DNA from: a virus
Length of the DNA stretch: 64,000 nt
Direction: 5' to 3' (one strand)
Virus record (IMG/VR): IMGVR_UViG_3300027797_000019
Coordinates: 1-64,000 of that record
The translations under genes and the position numbers were made by a program. Positions within the stretch are counted from its first letter, which is position 1. Each line of letters opens with the position of its first letter. Of the stretch, positions 8,570 to 15,286 are shown piece after piece. Below the pieces are notes generated by a model. It made no database searches and was not told where the DNA came from. It saw only the letters and a list, made by a program, of their open reading frames with translations.

Positions 8570-8579
8570 ATAGGTGTTT

Positions 8580-8921
8580 TTAAATGAATGTGTAATATGA
8601 TTCGTCCGGATCTATAAGATCAAAGAAGTGAAAACGTTGTTTGTAGTATTTTTCAATAGCTTTTGAAACAGATTCATTTTCTGTAAACAACTCTTTTAAA
8701 CAAAATTCAGCAAGCAGTATGTCTTTTAGTGCAACACCGCTGTCGATTGGATGAATGTAAACAATACCAGAACTTAAATTTTGAATTACTGCAATTTGAT
8801 CGGTTGCTAATTCTTCATCTTTGTAACTGTATTGCACATAATTTTCTGGTGTATGCCAGTGTGTTTCTGTTTCTTTTGCGTCAGCATAACGCATAGTCAT
8901 GTAGGCTTCTGATCTTGACAT
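8580..8921 (-). CDS. Hypothetical protein, 113 aa
   Basis: An acidic soluble protein with a helical C-terminal half (VSKAIEKYYKQRFHFFDLIDPDE). No known motif is visible. Its start codon lies 25 bases inside the upstream gene, consistent with translational coupling within this leftward cluster. Confidence 0.6.
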   Translation of the reverse strand: MSRSEAYMTMRYADAKETETHWHTPENYVQYSYKDEELATDQIAVIQNLSSGIVYIHPIDSGVALKDILLAEFCLKELFTENESVSKAIEKYYKQRFHFFDLIDPDESYYTFI

Positions 8922-9244
8922 ATATCGTAGGATTTATAGATGGGACTTTTGATTGGGTGGATGTTAAGTCTAAGTGTTTGACAGTTTTTTTTGACACGTT
9001 TTACAAATAGATATTCTATTTCTGTATCTAATCTGTCTTCTGTAGAAACAAAACTTAATGCTTCTTTCATTGTTTCAAAAGCGTAAACTTTTGATGTTCG
9101 ATCGATATGATGAATAGCCCATATTTCAAAACGGACAGGTTCTTCATATTTGTCTTTAAACAAAGCATTACAGTTTTTTTTAAATTTACGGTATGTGGTT
9201 AGCATACTATATAAACGTCGGATGTTTGAATATGATAAACGCAT
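8897..9244 (-). CDS. Hypothetical basic protein, 115 aa
   Basis: The N-terminus is strongly basic (MRLSYSNIRRLYSMLTTYRKFKKN), as is the central VKRVKKN stretch, suggesting RNA or DNA contact. No fold is recognised. It overlaps the next leftward gene by 25 bases. Confidence 0.6.
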   Translation of the reverse strand: MRLSYSNIRRLYSMLTTYRKFKKNCNALFKDKYEEPVRFEIWAIHHIDRTSKVYAFETMKEALSFVSTEDRLDTEIEYLFVKRVKKNCQTLRLNIHPIKSPIYKSYDICQDQKPT

Positions 9245-9343
9245 AAGATTTAAATTTTAATAGTTTGAATTGCGGCGACAGTTATCAGTGAATCCTAAAT
9301 ACCAATTCTGTTCTTTAAGGGAATACCCACCGCTATCCACCTG

Positions 9344-9682
9344 TTATAGCATACTCATTAAAATTCTTGCTTTTTCATCAGTACTTAACAAACGAAACAT
9401 GTTTGCAAATACTTCTACGCGATCATCATTATTCTGATTATTGCGACGAGATAAATTCTTACGATTGACGTAAGTGGACTTATTAGAAGAAGTGGTAAAG
9501 ATTTCTTTTGTAGAGCGAATGTGATTATAGTAACGCTGTGATACAGCACCTTTACTACGATTAATTACTTCTGCTGCGCATTCGAAAGCTTTTGTAAGAT
9601 TTTCAGGGTTGCTTTTAACACAACTGATAATCGTTTTTTCTTCTTTTTTAGTCCAATAGCGATAAACGTGAGTCTGATTCAT
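9344..9682 (-). CDS. Myb/SANT-like DNA-binding protein, 112 aa
   Basis: Residues about 8-58 (YWTKKEEKTIISCVKSNP...AFECAAEVINRSKGAVSQRYYNHI) follow the three-helix Myb/SANT pattern, with the first tryptophan kept and aromatic residues replacing the later ones. A basic Asn/Arg-rich linker follows. Such domains in phages and bacteria (RsfA-like) bind DNA and regulate transcription. It stands alone between two small leftward clusters and is a second candidate for the factor acting on this phage's operators. Confidence 0.7.
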   Translation of the reverse strand: MNQTHVYRYWTKKEEKTIISCVKSNPENLTKAFECAAEVINRSKGAVSQRYYNHIRSTKEIFTTSSNKSTYVNRKNLSRRNNQNNDDRVEVFANMFRLLSTDEKARILMSML

Positions 9683-9705
9683 TTTGATTTAAGAAACTGG
9701 TTAAG

Positions 9706-9966
9706 TTATACATTGATTTCTTCTGCTAGTTCACTAGCTTTTTGAAGAAGTTCAGCAACTTTATCACTAGTGACAAGGTCTGTTTCTGTTACTTCAACCT
9801 TTACATCGTACTTGTGAGGAGGATGTAGTACAAGTTTTACCAAAAGAGCAAACGTTTTTACGGTATGCTCGTTTTCAAAGACGAAAGTGTTTTTCTTTAC
9901 TTCGTCTGTTTTTTTCTCCCGTGCTGTTATTGTCAGCACGTGCATTCTTTGAAGTTCTTTTTCCAT
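9706..9966 (-). CDS. Hypothetical protein, about 86 aa
   Basis: The frame is open to 10053, but I choose the ATG at 9966 (MEKELQRMHVLTITAREKK...). The upstream extension runs through the intrinsic terminator at 9984-10007 and would be an unlikely coding sequence. The product alternates basic beta-like and acidic helical segments (KVAELLQKASELAEEI). Function unknown. Confidence 0.55.
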   Translation of the reverse strand: MEKELQRMHVLTITAREKKTDEVKKNTFVFENEHTVKTFALLVKLVLHPPHKYDVKVEVTETDLVTSDKVAELLQKASELAEEINV

Positions 9967-9983
9967 ATTAGGGATTTTAAAAT

Positions 9984-10007
9984 AAAAAAGGAGCACCATA
10001 CTGCTCC
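9984..10007 (-). terminator. Rho-independent terminator (leftward)
   Basis: On the leftward transcript GGAGCA and TGCTCC form a 6-bp stem with a 6-base loop, followed by TTTTTTATTTT. It closes the unit containing the genes at 10203-10558 and precedes the start chosen for the gene ending at 9706. Confidence 0.8.
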
Positions 10008-10099
10008 CTTTCGGTAAAATTAAATAGCACATGTAATTAGCATGAATAAGCACTTGTATGGAGCACTCACTGTTTTAGTCATTTTTTTTACGATTAGCT

Positions 10100-10203
10100 G
10101 TTCGCGTATGCGGTCATACCATGTTCGCGTGGGCGAATATATGTATATAGACATGTTATATAGATGTGTACGCATGTCTACAACTATGTTCGCGTGTGCG
10201 AAC
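10100..10203. repeat. Three GTTCGCG inverted-repeat units
   Basis: Three related units, GTTCGCGTATGCGG (10100-10113), GTTCGCGTGGGCGAA (10123-10137) and GTTCGCGTGTGCGAAC (10188-10203), share GTTCGCGT and a GCG(AAC) return arm. The third is a perfect 6-4-6 hairpin. Between the second and third lies another inverted pair (AGACATG / CATGTCT, 10149-10179). The cluster is GC-rich against AT-rich surroundings and non-coding. It might be a protein-binding array or part of a replication origin. Confidence 0.5.
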
Positions 10204-10445
10204 TACAAGTCGTTTAAGATGGTGGTGTCAAGGGTGTAAGGTTGGTCTTTAAACCATATAGAATTGACATTGCCTACTGTATCTGTAACGATTGTGCACT
10301 CACCTGACCTGTATACAACGTGGTTGTACTCGGGCTGCTCAACGACGGTCTCTTGAGACTTGTCGTATACTCTTCCGTATTGGAAGATACCGTATAGAAG
10401 GATTAGCCCGAAGAATGCTGTGTAGAAGTTAAACTTGATTACCAT
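10203..10445 (-). CDS. Small membrane-anchored protein, 80 aa
   Basis: An N-terminal hydrophobic segment (FNFYTAFFGLILLYGIFQYG, about residues 5-24) precedes a soluble domain of about 55 residues. This predicts a single-span protein with its C-terminal domain outside the cytoplasm, or an uncleaved signal anchor. Its start overlaps the end of the 39-residue gene upstream, so the two are probably co-translated. The pair recalls small membrane partners such as lysis accessory proteins, but no homology is claimed. Confidence 0.6.
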   Translation of the reverse strand: MVIKFNFYTAFFGLILLYGIFQYGRVYDKSQETVVEQPEYNHVVYRSGECTIVTDTVGNVNSIWFKDQPYTLDTTILNDL

Positions 10446-10558
10446 AACATTTCAATTAAGATGCAGCTAATAACTACGATTAAAAATAGGGTTACCGATA
10501 GAATGGCGTTACGGTCAGCATCGTGGACCTGGCGGTTTGATTTAGCTTGATTTTTCAT
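10439..10558 (-). CDS. Small single-span membrane protein, 39 aa
   Basis: ATG at 10558-10556 opens a 39-residue frame with a basic N-terminal third (MKNQAKSNRQVHDADRN) and one strongly hydrophobic helix (AILSVTLFLIVVISCILIEM). Its stop overlaps the ATG of the next leftward gene. The positive-inside pattern and the overlap support a real gene. Confidence 0.5.
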   Translation of the reverse strand: MKNQAKSNRQVHDADRNAILSVTLFLIVVISCILIEMLW

Positions 10559-10584
10559 ATTATATAGATATTTGGATTGGTTTG

Positions 10585-10757
10585 AACGCAGAACAGGAAT
10601 CGAACCTGCAGCATAGAATAATAAAACGTAGAAACTCTGGTTCGATCACTGGTGATTGTCGCAAATCTGTAAGATAAATACGACAAAGACGCTCGATACT
10701 ACCAATTGTCTGTTGTAAAATTATTACTATGGGACACCTGAACTTTAGCCTGCGTTA
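10585..10757 (-). ncRNA. Candidate structured RNA with tRNA-like 3' end
   Basis: The minus-strand 3' end carries a T-arm-like hairpin (GCAGG-TTCGATT-CCTGT) followed by CTGCGTT. The latter pairs perfectly over 7 bases with AACGCAG at the 5' end (10756-10750), like an acceptor stem. The 172-base distance is too long for a tRNA and short for a tmRNA. An internal TTGTCG / CGACAA stem is present, but no D-arm or anticodon arm could be placed with confidence. Options are a tRNA relic with an insertion, a reduced tmRNA-like RNA, or a new phage RNA. Confidence 0.35.
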
Positions 10758-11109
10758 TGAGACACAAGGTCTCAAAGATTACAAGACGCGATGTTGTTAC
10801 ACCCGTCACCTACGGTAATCCCCGGGTTTGACTACTCTACTAAGGGAGAATCCCTAACAAAAAACCCAATAGTAGAAAGACTTATTTTACTATATAGTTG
10901 TTAATCATACATAGAGAGTGTATATACCTTTATGTATGGACGTTAAGAATGAGTTAGCTATCTAATCCGTGTTCTGAGTAACTAATGTAATGTTTATCAG
11001 AGTTTTGAAGCGGTAATGATATGGTGAGGTGTGGTTTTCTCACTCATTCGTGCTCTCTCGAACACACTGGAAATTATTCAATTACCGTTGGAATTGTAGT
11101 CTAACTCAA

Positions 11110-11164
11110 ACAAAAACTAAATAGAGAGTACAGTAGCAGGTATTACCCCACTACTGCATCTCTA
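11110..11164 (-). terminator. Hairpin terminator after the 159-aa gene
   Basis: A long two-part stem (TAGAGA...TCTCTA, inner CAGTAG / CTACTG) lies 3' of the leftward gene at 11185-11664. It is followed on that strand by TTTAGTTTTTGTTTG. Position and U-rich tail support termination. Confidence 0.7.
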
Positions 11165-11184
11165 TATAGTAGGCGCATAACGTC

Positions 11185-11664
11185 TTATGCATCTAGATCT
11201 GCGGTCTCAAGACGACGCTGAGCATTGATAGCACGGATAGCGTCACCGTTATCGTGCATAACCATGGTGTCTGTCTTCTCACCAGTAGCGTCATATGCGC
11301 TAAAGCGATAGATAGCTTCACCACTTACGCAGCAGATAACACCAGTGTCACCGGCTTTCTTTGGTTCACGAGTGGTAATGTCCTTAACAAATTGCTTTGC
11401 TTCAGATTCTACCATCTCTACTACACGGATACGACCGGTGATACCACCTTGACGCTTCCACTCTGCAAGTTTTGCTTGCAATGCTTCCATGGAACCGGAA
11501 TAAAGACAGCTGCGCTTTTCTGCTACAGCGATAGTGCGCAATGGGGAAATCTCCTTATCTACATAAGAAGTTTCTTCCATGCGGATCCAACCTTGGTTGG
11601 GATCAGACTCATAGGCTGTCAACTCTGTGACAACCTTCAAATTGGGATTGATGTTCTTGCTCAT
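11185..11664 (-). CDS. ADLDA-tail paralog A, 159 aa
   Basis: This protein and the 171-residue product of 11927-12442 are paralogs. Both have a DPxQG motif, a central LYxGxxExLxxKxAxWxxxGxIxGRI motif (here about residues 54-80), and the same C-terminal ending ADLDA. The codon use looks richer in GC than in neighbouring small genes, as for a well-expressed product. I do not recognise the family. A conserved acidic tail recalls proteins that recruit partners through their C-terminus, as SSBs do, but that is only an analogy. Confidence 0.7.
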   Translation of the reverse strand: MSKNINPNLKVVTELTAYESDPNQGWIRMEETSYVDKEISPLRTIAVAEKRSCLYSGSMEALQAKLAEWKRQGGITGRIRVVEMVESEAKQFVKDITTREPKKAGDTGVICCVSGEAIYRFSAYDATGEKTDTMVMHDNGDAIRAINAQRRLETADLDA

Positions 11665-11926
11665 AATTTAACATTTAAATTGTTTTGTTAGTGATTAATT
11701 GCGGTGGTGGGTACTGTTTTTGTTTCATCGACAGTGCTTTGATACTGCAGGTTAGGGCTGCGAGTACCACCAAAAACTACCAGATTTTGCAGACTATCAG
11801 ACATGTCAAGTTGATGATCAAAAAACTGCAGTAGTGTACTTACTGCGTTGGTGAGTATTGTTTTTGTTCCTACTGATGTGCAAGGTCACCCCGAAGGATG
11901 ACCCTGCTTATCAGAGGAGAGTTGAC
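11665..11926. other. Structured spacer between the two ADLDA paralogs
   Basis: This 262-base gap contains two near-identical 21-base copies starting GGTGGGTACTG (11706) and GGTGAGTATTG (11850), differing at three positions. It also has a GCAGTA / TACTGC hairpin (11828-11846) and a GGTCA / TGACC hairpin (11884-11903) just 3' of the upstream paralog. No coding frame is convincing. It may hold transcript-processing or regulatory RNA elements. Confidence 0.45.
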
Positions 11927-12442
11927 TTAAGCGTCGAGGTCTGCAGATGCAATACGCGCTGCAGCACGGTGTGTGACTACTTCCGCTTTGTTATCGTGCT
12001 CGATGAGCATGTCGATAGCGTCAGGGTTGGAGGTGTACTTACGGAAGTGGTAAATCTTTTTACCTTCTTTAGTAAGCACTGGTCCGTCTTCTCCAGCACG
12101 CTTTACATAGCGGTCCAAGTTCTTGAGGTTGTCAAGGATTGGATCACCTTCCAGGATATCCAGAGACTGGATGCGACCTGGAATCTTACCTGCTTTTTCC
12201 CACATAGCAATCTTCTTTTCAAGCACTTCTACAGGACCTGCATAAAGCGCCTGACGTGTCTTGAGTTGGAGACGAGTGGAAGTTAACAGGGTGATTTCTC
12301 GGAACTGCACATCTTTCAGTACGATGTAACCCTGTTCAGGGTCATCTTCGTAACGACGGACAGAGTTACCGGTTTCGTCTGTAAGGATGAACAGACCTTC
12401 TTTGAAGTCAGAGACTTCGGGTGAAAGAGTTAATTTACTCAT
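11927..12442 (-). CDS. ADLDA-tail paralog B, 171 aa
   Basis: Paralog of the 159-residue neighbour. It shares DPEQG (about residue 34), the core LYAGPVEVLEKKIAMWEKAGKIPGRI (about residues 67-92, slightly divided here) and the terminal ADLDA. The leader upstream carries a candidate H-type pseudoknot (12493-12551), suggesting translational or attenuation control. Function unknown. The duplicated, well-expressed pair points to a stoichiometric role such as nucleic-acid coating or host-takeover binding. Confidence 0.7.
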   Translation of the reverse strand: MSKLTLSPEVSDFKEGLFILTDETGNSVRRYEDDPEQGYIVLKDVQFREITLLTSTRLQLKTRQALYAGPVEVLEKKIAMWEKAGKIPGRIQSLDILEGDPILDNLKNLDRYVKRAGEDGPVLTKEGKKIYHFRKYTSNPDAIDMLIEHDNKAEVVTHRAAARIASADLDA

Positions 12443-12492
12443 GACATTTGATGCGGTTACCTATACACCGACAAGGTTTTAGGGATTTTTTT

Positions 12493-12551
12493 AGAGCGTA
12501 TTAATTATAAACCCCGAATCAGTGCACGCTCTTTAAGCACTGAAACGGGGT
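12493..12551 (-). promoter_or_regulatory. Candidate H-type pseudoknot in leader of paralog B
   Basis: A hairpin (ACCCCG, 2-base internal loop, TCAGTGC / GCACTGA, CGGGGT; 12511-12551) has an 11-base loop holding AGAGCGT on the leftward transcript. A perfect 7-base complement, ACGCTCT, lies just 3' of the stem (12499-12493) and is followed by A7. The two pairings are compatible as a pseudoknot. The element ends about 50 bases before the start codon. Confidence 0.5.
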
Positions 12552-12580
12552 ATATCGTAATTCTATGTGGTGGTGAGTTA

Positions 12581-12805
12581 TTACTCGTCCCACATAAAGT
12601 TTCCTACAGCAACGACCATGCAGATGTAACCGATGAATCCGAAGATTCCTGCGGGTACACTGGTAGTGATATCGTAGTAGGAAAGAGGCGTTAATACCAT
12701 GAACATGATAGCAATTGCGGACATGATGATGGTAAGCATGATTGCGGGTAACACGAAGAGTGCTACGACTTGTACAGGTAGTACAACATTTCTGAGATTT
12801 CTCAT
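12581..12805 (-). CDS. Small membrane protein with two or three spans, 74 aa
   Basis: Nearly all of the 74 residues are hydrophobic. Spans lie at about residues 10-38 (VQVVALFVLPAIMLTIIMSA onward) and 50-68 (PAGIFGFIGYICMVVAVGNF), with Arg residues only at the N-terminus and an acidic C-terminus. This is an inner-membrane protein of unknown role. A holin is possible from size and topology but cannot be claimed. The stop codon overlaps a copy of the recurring GGTGAGT motif. Confidence 0.65.
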   Translation of the reverse strand: MRNLRNVVLPVQVVALFVLPAIMLTIIMSAIAIMFMVLTPLSYYDITTSVPAGIFGFIGYICMVVAVGNFMWDE

Positions 12806-12929
12806 GATATTTAGGGTTTTGATGTTACTTGTTAGAGATGGTGAGTATTACACATAAAGCGGTAATAAAGGAGATACCAGATGTGTAGTCCAGTATCTCC
12901 TGTGTCGTGCTGCCGGGCGTGAGTAATCC

Positions 12930-13031
12930 CTACTCACCTTTCTCCTTGCAGTTGTCTCTGTAGTAGCGATACGCTTCTCGCAGTGACTTAGCAAGGATAC
13001 TGACTCCCGAGATGATGTACCAGTGATACAT
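12930..13031 (-). CDS. Possible small basic protein, 33 aa
   Basis: An ATG at 13031-13029 opens a 33-residue frame (MYHWYIISGVSILAKSLREA...) with a hydrophobic N-terminal half and a basic, Tyr/Arg-rich C-terminal half, ending at TAG. The amphipathic composition is not random-looking and the direction matches the neighbours. No homolog is known to me. Confidence 0.35.
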   Translation of the reverse strand: MYHWYIISGVSILAKSLREAYRYYRDNCKEKGE

Positions 13032-13195
13032 GCTCAGTGATTTTTCATGCTGGATTACACCGGGGGTGGGTACAGTTTCTCCCGAACCCTGGGGTGGTTG
13101 TTATAACCCCTCCTCCCTCTTTCTCCCTTGTATGCATCTGAGTACCGTATAGGGGGGGGGTGACTTTTTCTTGTTGGAACTATGGGGGTAGTGAA

Positions 13196-13234
13196 TTCTA
13201 CATATTGTAGACGTTTCACGTGAAACATGTAGAA
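13196..13234. promoter_or_regulatory. Operator-like inverted repeat enclosing the parS-like site
   Basis: TTCTACAT (13196-13203) and ATGTAGAA (13227-13234) form 8-base inverted arms around a 23-base spacer that contains the GTTTCACGTGAAAC palindrome. The left arm also forms a tighter TCTACA-TAT-TGTAGA dyad (13197-13211). The same TCTACA/TGTAGA core recurs at the other promoter regions in this window. Confidence 0.6.
13212..13227. promoter_or_regulatory. parS-like ParB-binding site
   Basis: The 16-mer CGTTTCACGTGAAACA matches the classical bacterial parS consensus TGTTTCACGTGAAACA at 15 of 16 positions. The central 14 bases are a perfect palindrome. parS is the nucleation site for the CTP-dependent chromosome or plasmid segregation protein ParB. 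No parA or parB gene is visible in the window, so any binding protein would be host-encoded or encoded elsewhere in the phage. Confidence 0.65.
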
Positions 13235-13251
13235 CTAAGGATAATTTTGTA

Positions 13252-13259
13252 TATATTTG
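13252..13259 (+). promoter_or_regulatory. Bacteroidota-type -7 element TATATTTG
   Basis: An exact TAnnTTTG match lies 6 bases before the first base of tRNA-Arg, so transcription would start at about the tRNA 5' end. No clear -33 TTTG is present at the usual distance. That space is occupied by the TGTAGAA operator arm. Confidence 0.6.
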
Positions 13260-13265
13260 TCGCAT

Positions 13266-13339
<74 letters not shown>

Positions 13340-13399
13340 CAATAAGACGTTTATGCACAATAAAGCTGTCCAGTTTATTATGCAAAAAACTGGACAAAT

Positions 13400-13732
13400 A
13401 TGTATCCTATGAAGATTGTATTCCCTAAGCAGATTAAGATCCTTTCTCATACGTTCACTGTAGTACAGAAGAAGGATGATGCGGGTGGGTCATTTGACTT
13501 TTCCCGTAATGAGATTGTTATTGGTACGATGCTTCTTAAAAGTGACCCCGCATATACGTTTAGCATTATCTGTCACGAGGTAATGGAGGCTATTACGGTC
13601 GTAACCGCGACGAGGTTTTCAGACACCTCGGTGCTAGGCAACTACCATTTTATCATGGACCACAAGCAATTTGAAATCAACGTGTCCATATTTGCGTCAG
13701 TTATACAAGAGTTTCTACCTAAATCAAAGTAA
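13400..13732 (+). CDS. Small zincin-like (HExxE) protein, 110 aa
   Basis: The motif IICHEVMEAI near residues 52-61 resembles the HExxH helix of zinc metallopeptidases, with Glu in place of the second His. A later HFIMDHKQFE stretch could provide a third ligand. Phages carry many small proteins of this kind with altered zincin helices and unproven activity. It is the first gene after tRNA-Arg and overlaps no other frame. Confidence 0.6.
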   Translation: MYPMKIVFPKQIKILSHTFTVVQKKDDAGGSFDFSRNEIVIGTMLLKSDPAYTFSIICHEVMEAITVVTATRFSDTSVLGNYHFIMDHKQFEINVSIFASVIQEFLPKSK

Positions 13733-13734
13733 CC

Positions 13735-13938
13735 ATGAAAATCATTTTTAAACGTTTCGCGTTGATGACCAACTTTAATAACTTCTTTATCTTACCTACG
13801 CTTACAGTATGGTATGAGGAAGACTTCAAAGTGGTAATACATGCAAAAACAAAAAAGCCCGAAGTTGTTGGTAAGTATTACCACTACAACCTCGAGCTTA
13901 GTTGGTTAAAATGGACGCTGTCCTTTGCTGTCAACTAG
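13735..13938 (+). CDS. Hypothetical protein, 67 aa
   Basis: It starts 2 bases after the stop of the zincin-like gene. The product is aromatic- and Lys-rich with alternating hydrophobic residues, like a small beta-sheet protein. It ends convergently with the leftward gene at 13935 (4-base overlap of the two stops). Function unknown. Confidence 0.55.
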   Translation: MKIIFKRFALMTNFNNFFILPTLTVWYEEDFKVVIHAKTKKPEVVGKYYHYNLELSWLKWTLSFAVN

Positions 13939-14471
13939 TCATCATATTTGTTTTGCTCAATCTCATTCCAGGTTTGGAATATTTCTGAGAAATCTACTTT
14001 ATCTTTCCATGTTGCATTTTCAAATTCTTCTAATGCGCACTTTTTGCATTTAGTAAGAGTCCACCCGTCATTCCATCTACCCACATCTTCTCTTGAGCCA
14101 CACTCTTCACAAGTGTAAAAGGATTCTTCCTCCGCTTTGTCAATGGCTTTCCAGTTCTCTTCCGAGGTAGCCGTTACGTAAAATCTAAGACCACCAAACT
14201 TTTCTTTGATCTGAGTTACTTTAGTAACATGGTCTGTATTTTTCTCTAGGTTCATGCGGGTATCGTTTTCGTGAATAGTCTCCACAAGCTTTTTAATGAT
14301 TGGATACCATCCGAAACCAACGCCCATACCTGTACCATAGGTCTCATAAGGCTCAGGTTCGCAGTTAAGTCTAACGCAAAAAGTAAACATCTTAGGATAA
14401 ATGTCTACAATCTGCTTGGCAAGCTTGTGTCGAAGCTCACGTTTTTTTTCAATTTCATCATTTGTATTCAT
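13935..14471 (-). CDS. Hypothetical protein with C-terminal zinc ribbon, 178 aa
   Basis: Residues about 127-152 contain CEECGSREDVGRWNDGW...CKKC, two CxxC knuckles spaced as a zinc ribbon. The preceding half has the phrase IKEKFGGLRFYV, which I associate with a phage family of unknown function carrying a similar ribbon. Zinc ribbons usually mediate nucleic-acid or protein contacts. It is the last gene of the leftward unit starting near 16.0 kb. Confidence 0.65.
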   Translation of the reverse strand: MNTNDEIEKKRELRHKLAKQIVDIYPKMFTFCVRLNCEPEPYETYGTGMGVGFGWYPIIKKLVETIHENDTRMNLEKNTDHVTKVTQIKEKFGGLRFYVTATSEENWKAIDKAEEESFYTCEECGSREDVGRWNDGWTLTKCKKCALEEFENATWKDKVDFSEIFQTWNEIEQNKYDD

Positions 14472-14516
14472 AGTCTAGGATTTTTCCGACCAAATCTGAT
14501 CGGTGGTTAATTTTTC

Positions 14517-14840
14517 TTATTCGCTTAGTCTTGTTAGATGATCTGCAATTTTAATATGCATGTCAATATCACTCACATGCTCTAATACTTGTTTTAGTAG
14601 TTCTTGTATGTGACGTTTACTTTTTTCTTTACCCATCCTTACATTCTTTGATTCAACAAAGTGTAAGAAATAAGATATTTCATCAGCTTCTCTAAGCTTA
14701 GTATAGTATTTGTCTAAACGAGCGTCAACTCTGCGAACAGATTGTGTACTCAATACAACAGTAGCTGCTTTTTCAAGCTCGTCAATACGACCTTTCAAAT
14801 ATTGGATTTCACCATATTTGAGAATTTGTTCGTCTGTCAT
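14517..14840 (-). CDS. Hypothetical coiled-coil protein, 107 aa
   Basis: Heptad-like helices occupy most of the chain (YLKGRIDELEKAATVV..., then RHIQELLKQVLEHV). It has basic patches but no known motif. An oligomeric adaptor is plausible. Leftward operon member, 10 bases after the 144-residue gene. Confidence 0.6.
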   Translation of the reverse strand: MTDEQILKYGEIQYLKGRIDELEKAATVVLSTQSVRRVDARLDKYYTKLREADEISYFLHFVESKNVRMGKEKSKRHIQELLKQVLEHVSDIDMHIKIADHLTRLSE

Positions 14841-14850
14841 AGGGTTGGTT

Positions 14851-15285
14851 TTATTTCTCCAGCGTATACGTGGAGTTTTTAGTTTTAAACTTTAAGAGTT
14901 TCTCATCGTCAACAAGAATCTCGGTGATTTGGGTAGTTAACCAAGTGAAGTCGATAGGATTAGGGTCCATAATAAAACTAAAATCTAGTTGAGGTTGATC
15001 ATGCAGATCTTTACCTGTACCGTTTTCGTTCCATTCTACAAACTTATAACTCAAGCCAGCAATTTTTTTACCGTCTTCTTCACGAGTCAGATAAAATATT
15101 TTAGGTTCAGGTTTTTTACCACCACAATCTTCGCAGTATTGGGGGTCTAAATGCTGCTCACCTTTCATAGCAGCAAGTTCTTCTTGACTCATATATTTTC
15201 CTGTTTTAATGATTTTACTACACTTACTACATAACAATGCTCCTTGACCACTGTTAAACTTAAAAATTGCTTTTTTCTTTGCCAT
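14851..15285 (-). CDS. Zinc-ribbon protein, 144 aa
   Basis: Residues about 18-54 have LCSKCSKIIKTGKYM...YCEDCGG, two CxxC pairs forming a ribbon. A beta-rich C-terminal part follows. The ribbon resembles those of small phage transcription or recombination accessory proteins, but I cannot name it. It is 1 base from the PRTase-like gene upstream, so the two are translationally coupled. Confidence 0.65.
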   Translation of the reverse strand: MAKKKAIFKFNSGQGALLCSKCSKIIKTGKYMSQEELAAMKGEQHLDPQYCEDCGGKKPEPKIFYLTREEDGKKIAGLSYKFVEWNENGTGKDLHDQPQLDFSFIMDPNPIDFTWLTTQITEILVDDEKLLKFKTKNSTYTLEK

Positions 15286-15286
15286 A

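Larger units (their letters stand above)
10559..11184. other. 626-base non-coding structured region
   Basis: No convincing coding frame is present. It contains the tRNA-like 3' domain element (10585-10757), local hairpins such as GAGAC-ACAAG-GTCTC (about 10760-10774), a CGGTAAT / ATTACCG pair about 75 bases apart near 11011 and 11082, and the terminator of the upstream gene (11110-11164). The density of self-complementary segments suggests one or more structured RNAs or a replication/packaging region. Confidence 0.5.
12806..13265. other. Regulatory and intergenic stretch upstream of tRNA-Arg
   Basis: Apart from one possible 33-residue frame (12930-13031), this stretch is non-coding. It contains copies of GGTGAGTATTAC (12840) and GGTGGGTACAG (13065), a G9 run near 13152, and at its right end the parS-like palindrome, TTCTACA operator arms and a TAnnTTTG promoter. 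The change from leftward to rightward transcription occurs here. Confidence 0.5.

Noticed and set aside
10042-10239. Rightward 65-codon frame over the GTTCGCG repeats
   Set aside because: It runs through repeats and across the end of a leftward gene. Composition is not protein-like and no promoter precedes it.
10585-11184. Full-length tmRNA on the minus strand
   Set aside because: The closing stem found spans only about 172 bases. No tag-like reading frame ending in LAA and no conserved tmRNA 5' sequence were found.
11254-11691. Rightward frame opposite ADLDA paralog A (and similarly 11858-12286 opposite paralog B)
   Set aside because: The paralogy and shared motifs on the minus strand show which frame is real. 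The plus frames are Cys/Phe-rich shadows with no similarity to each other.
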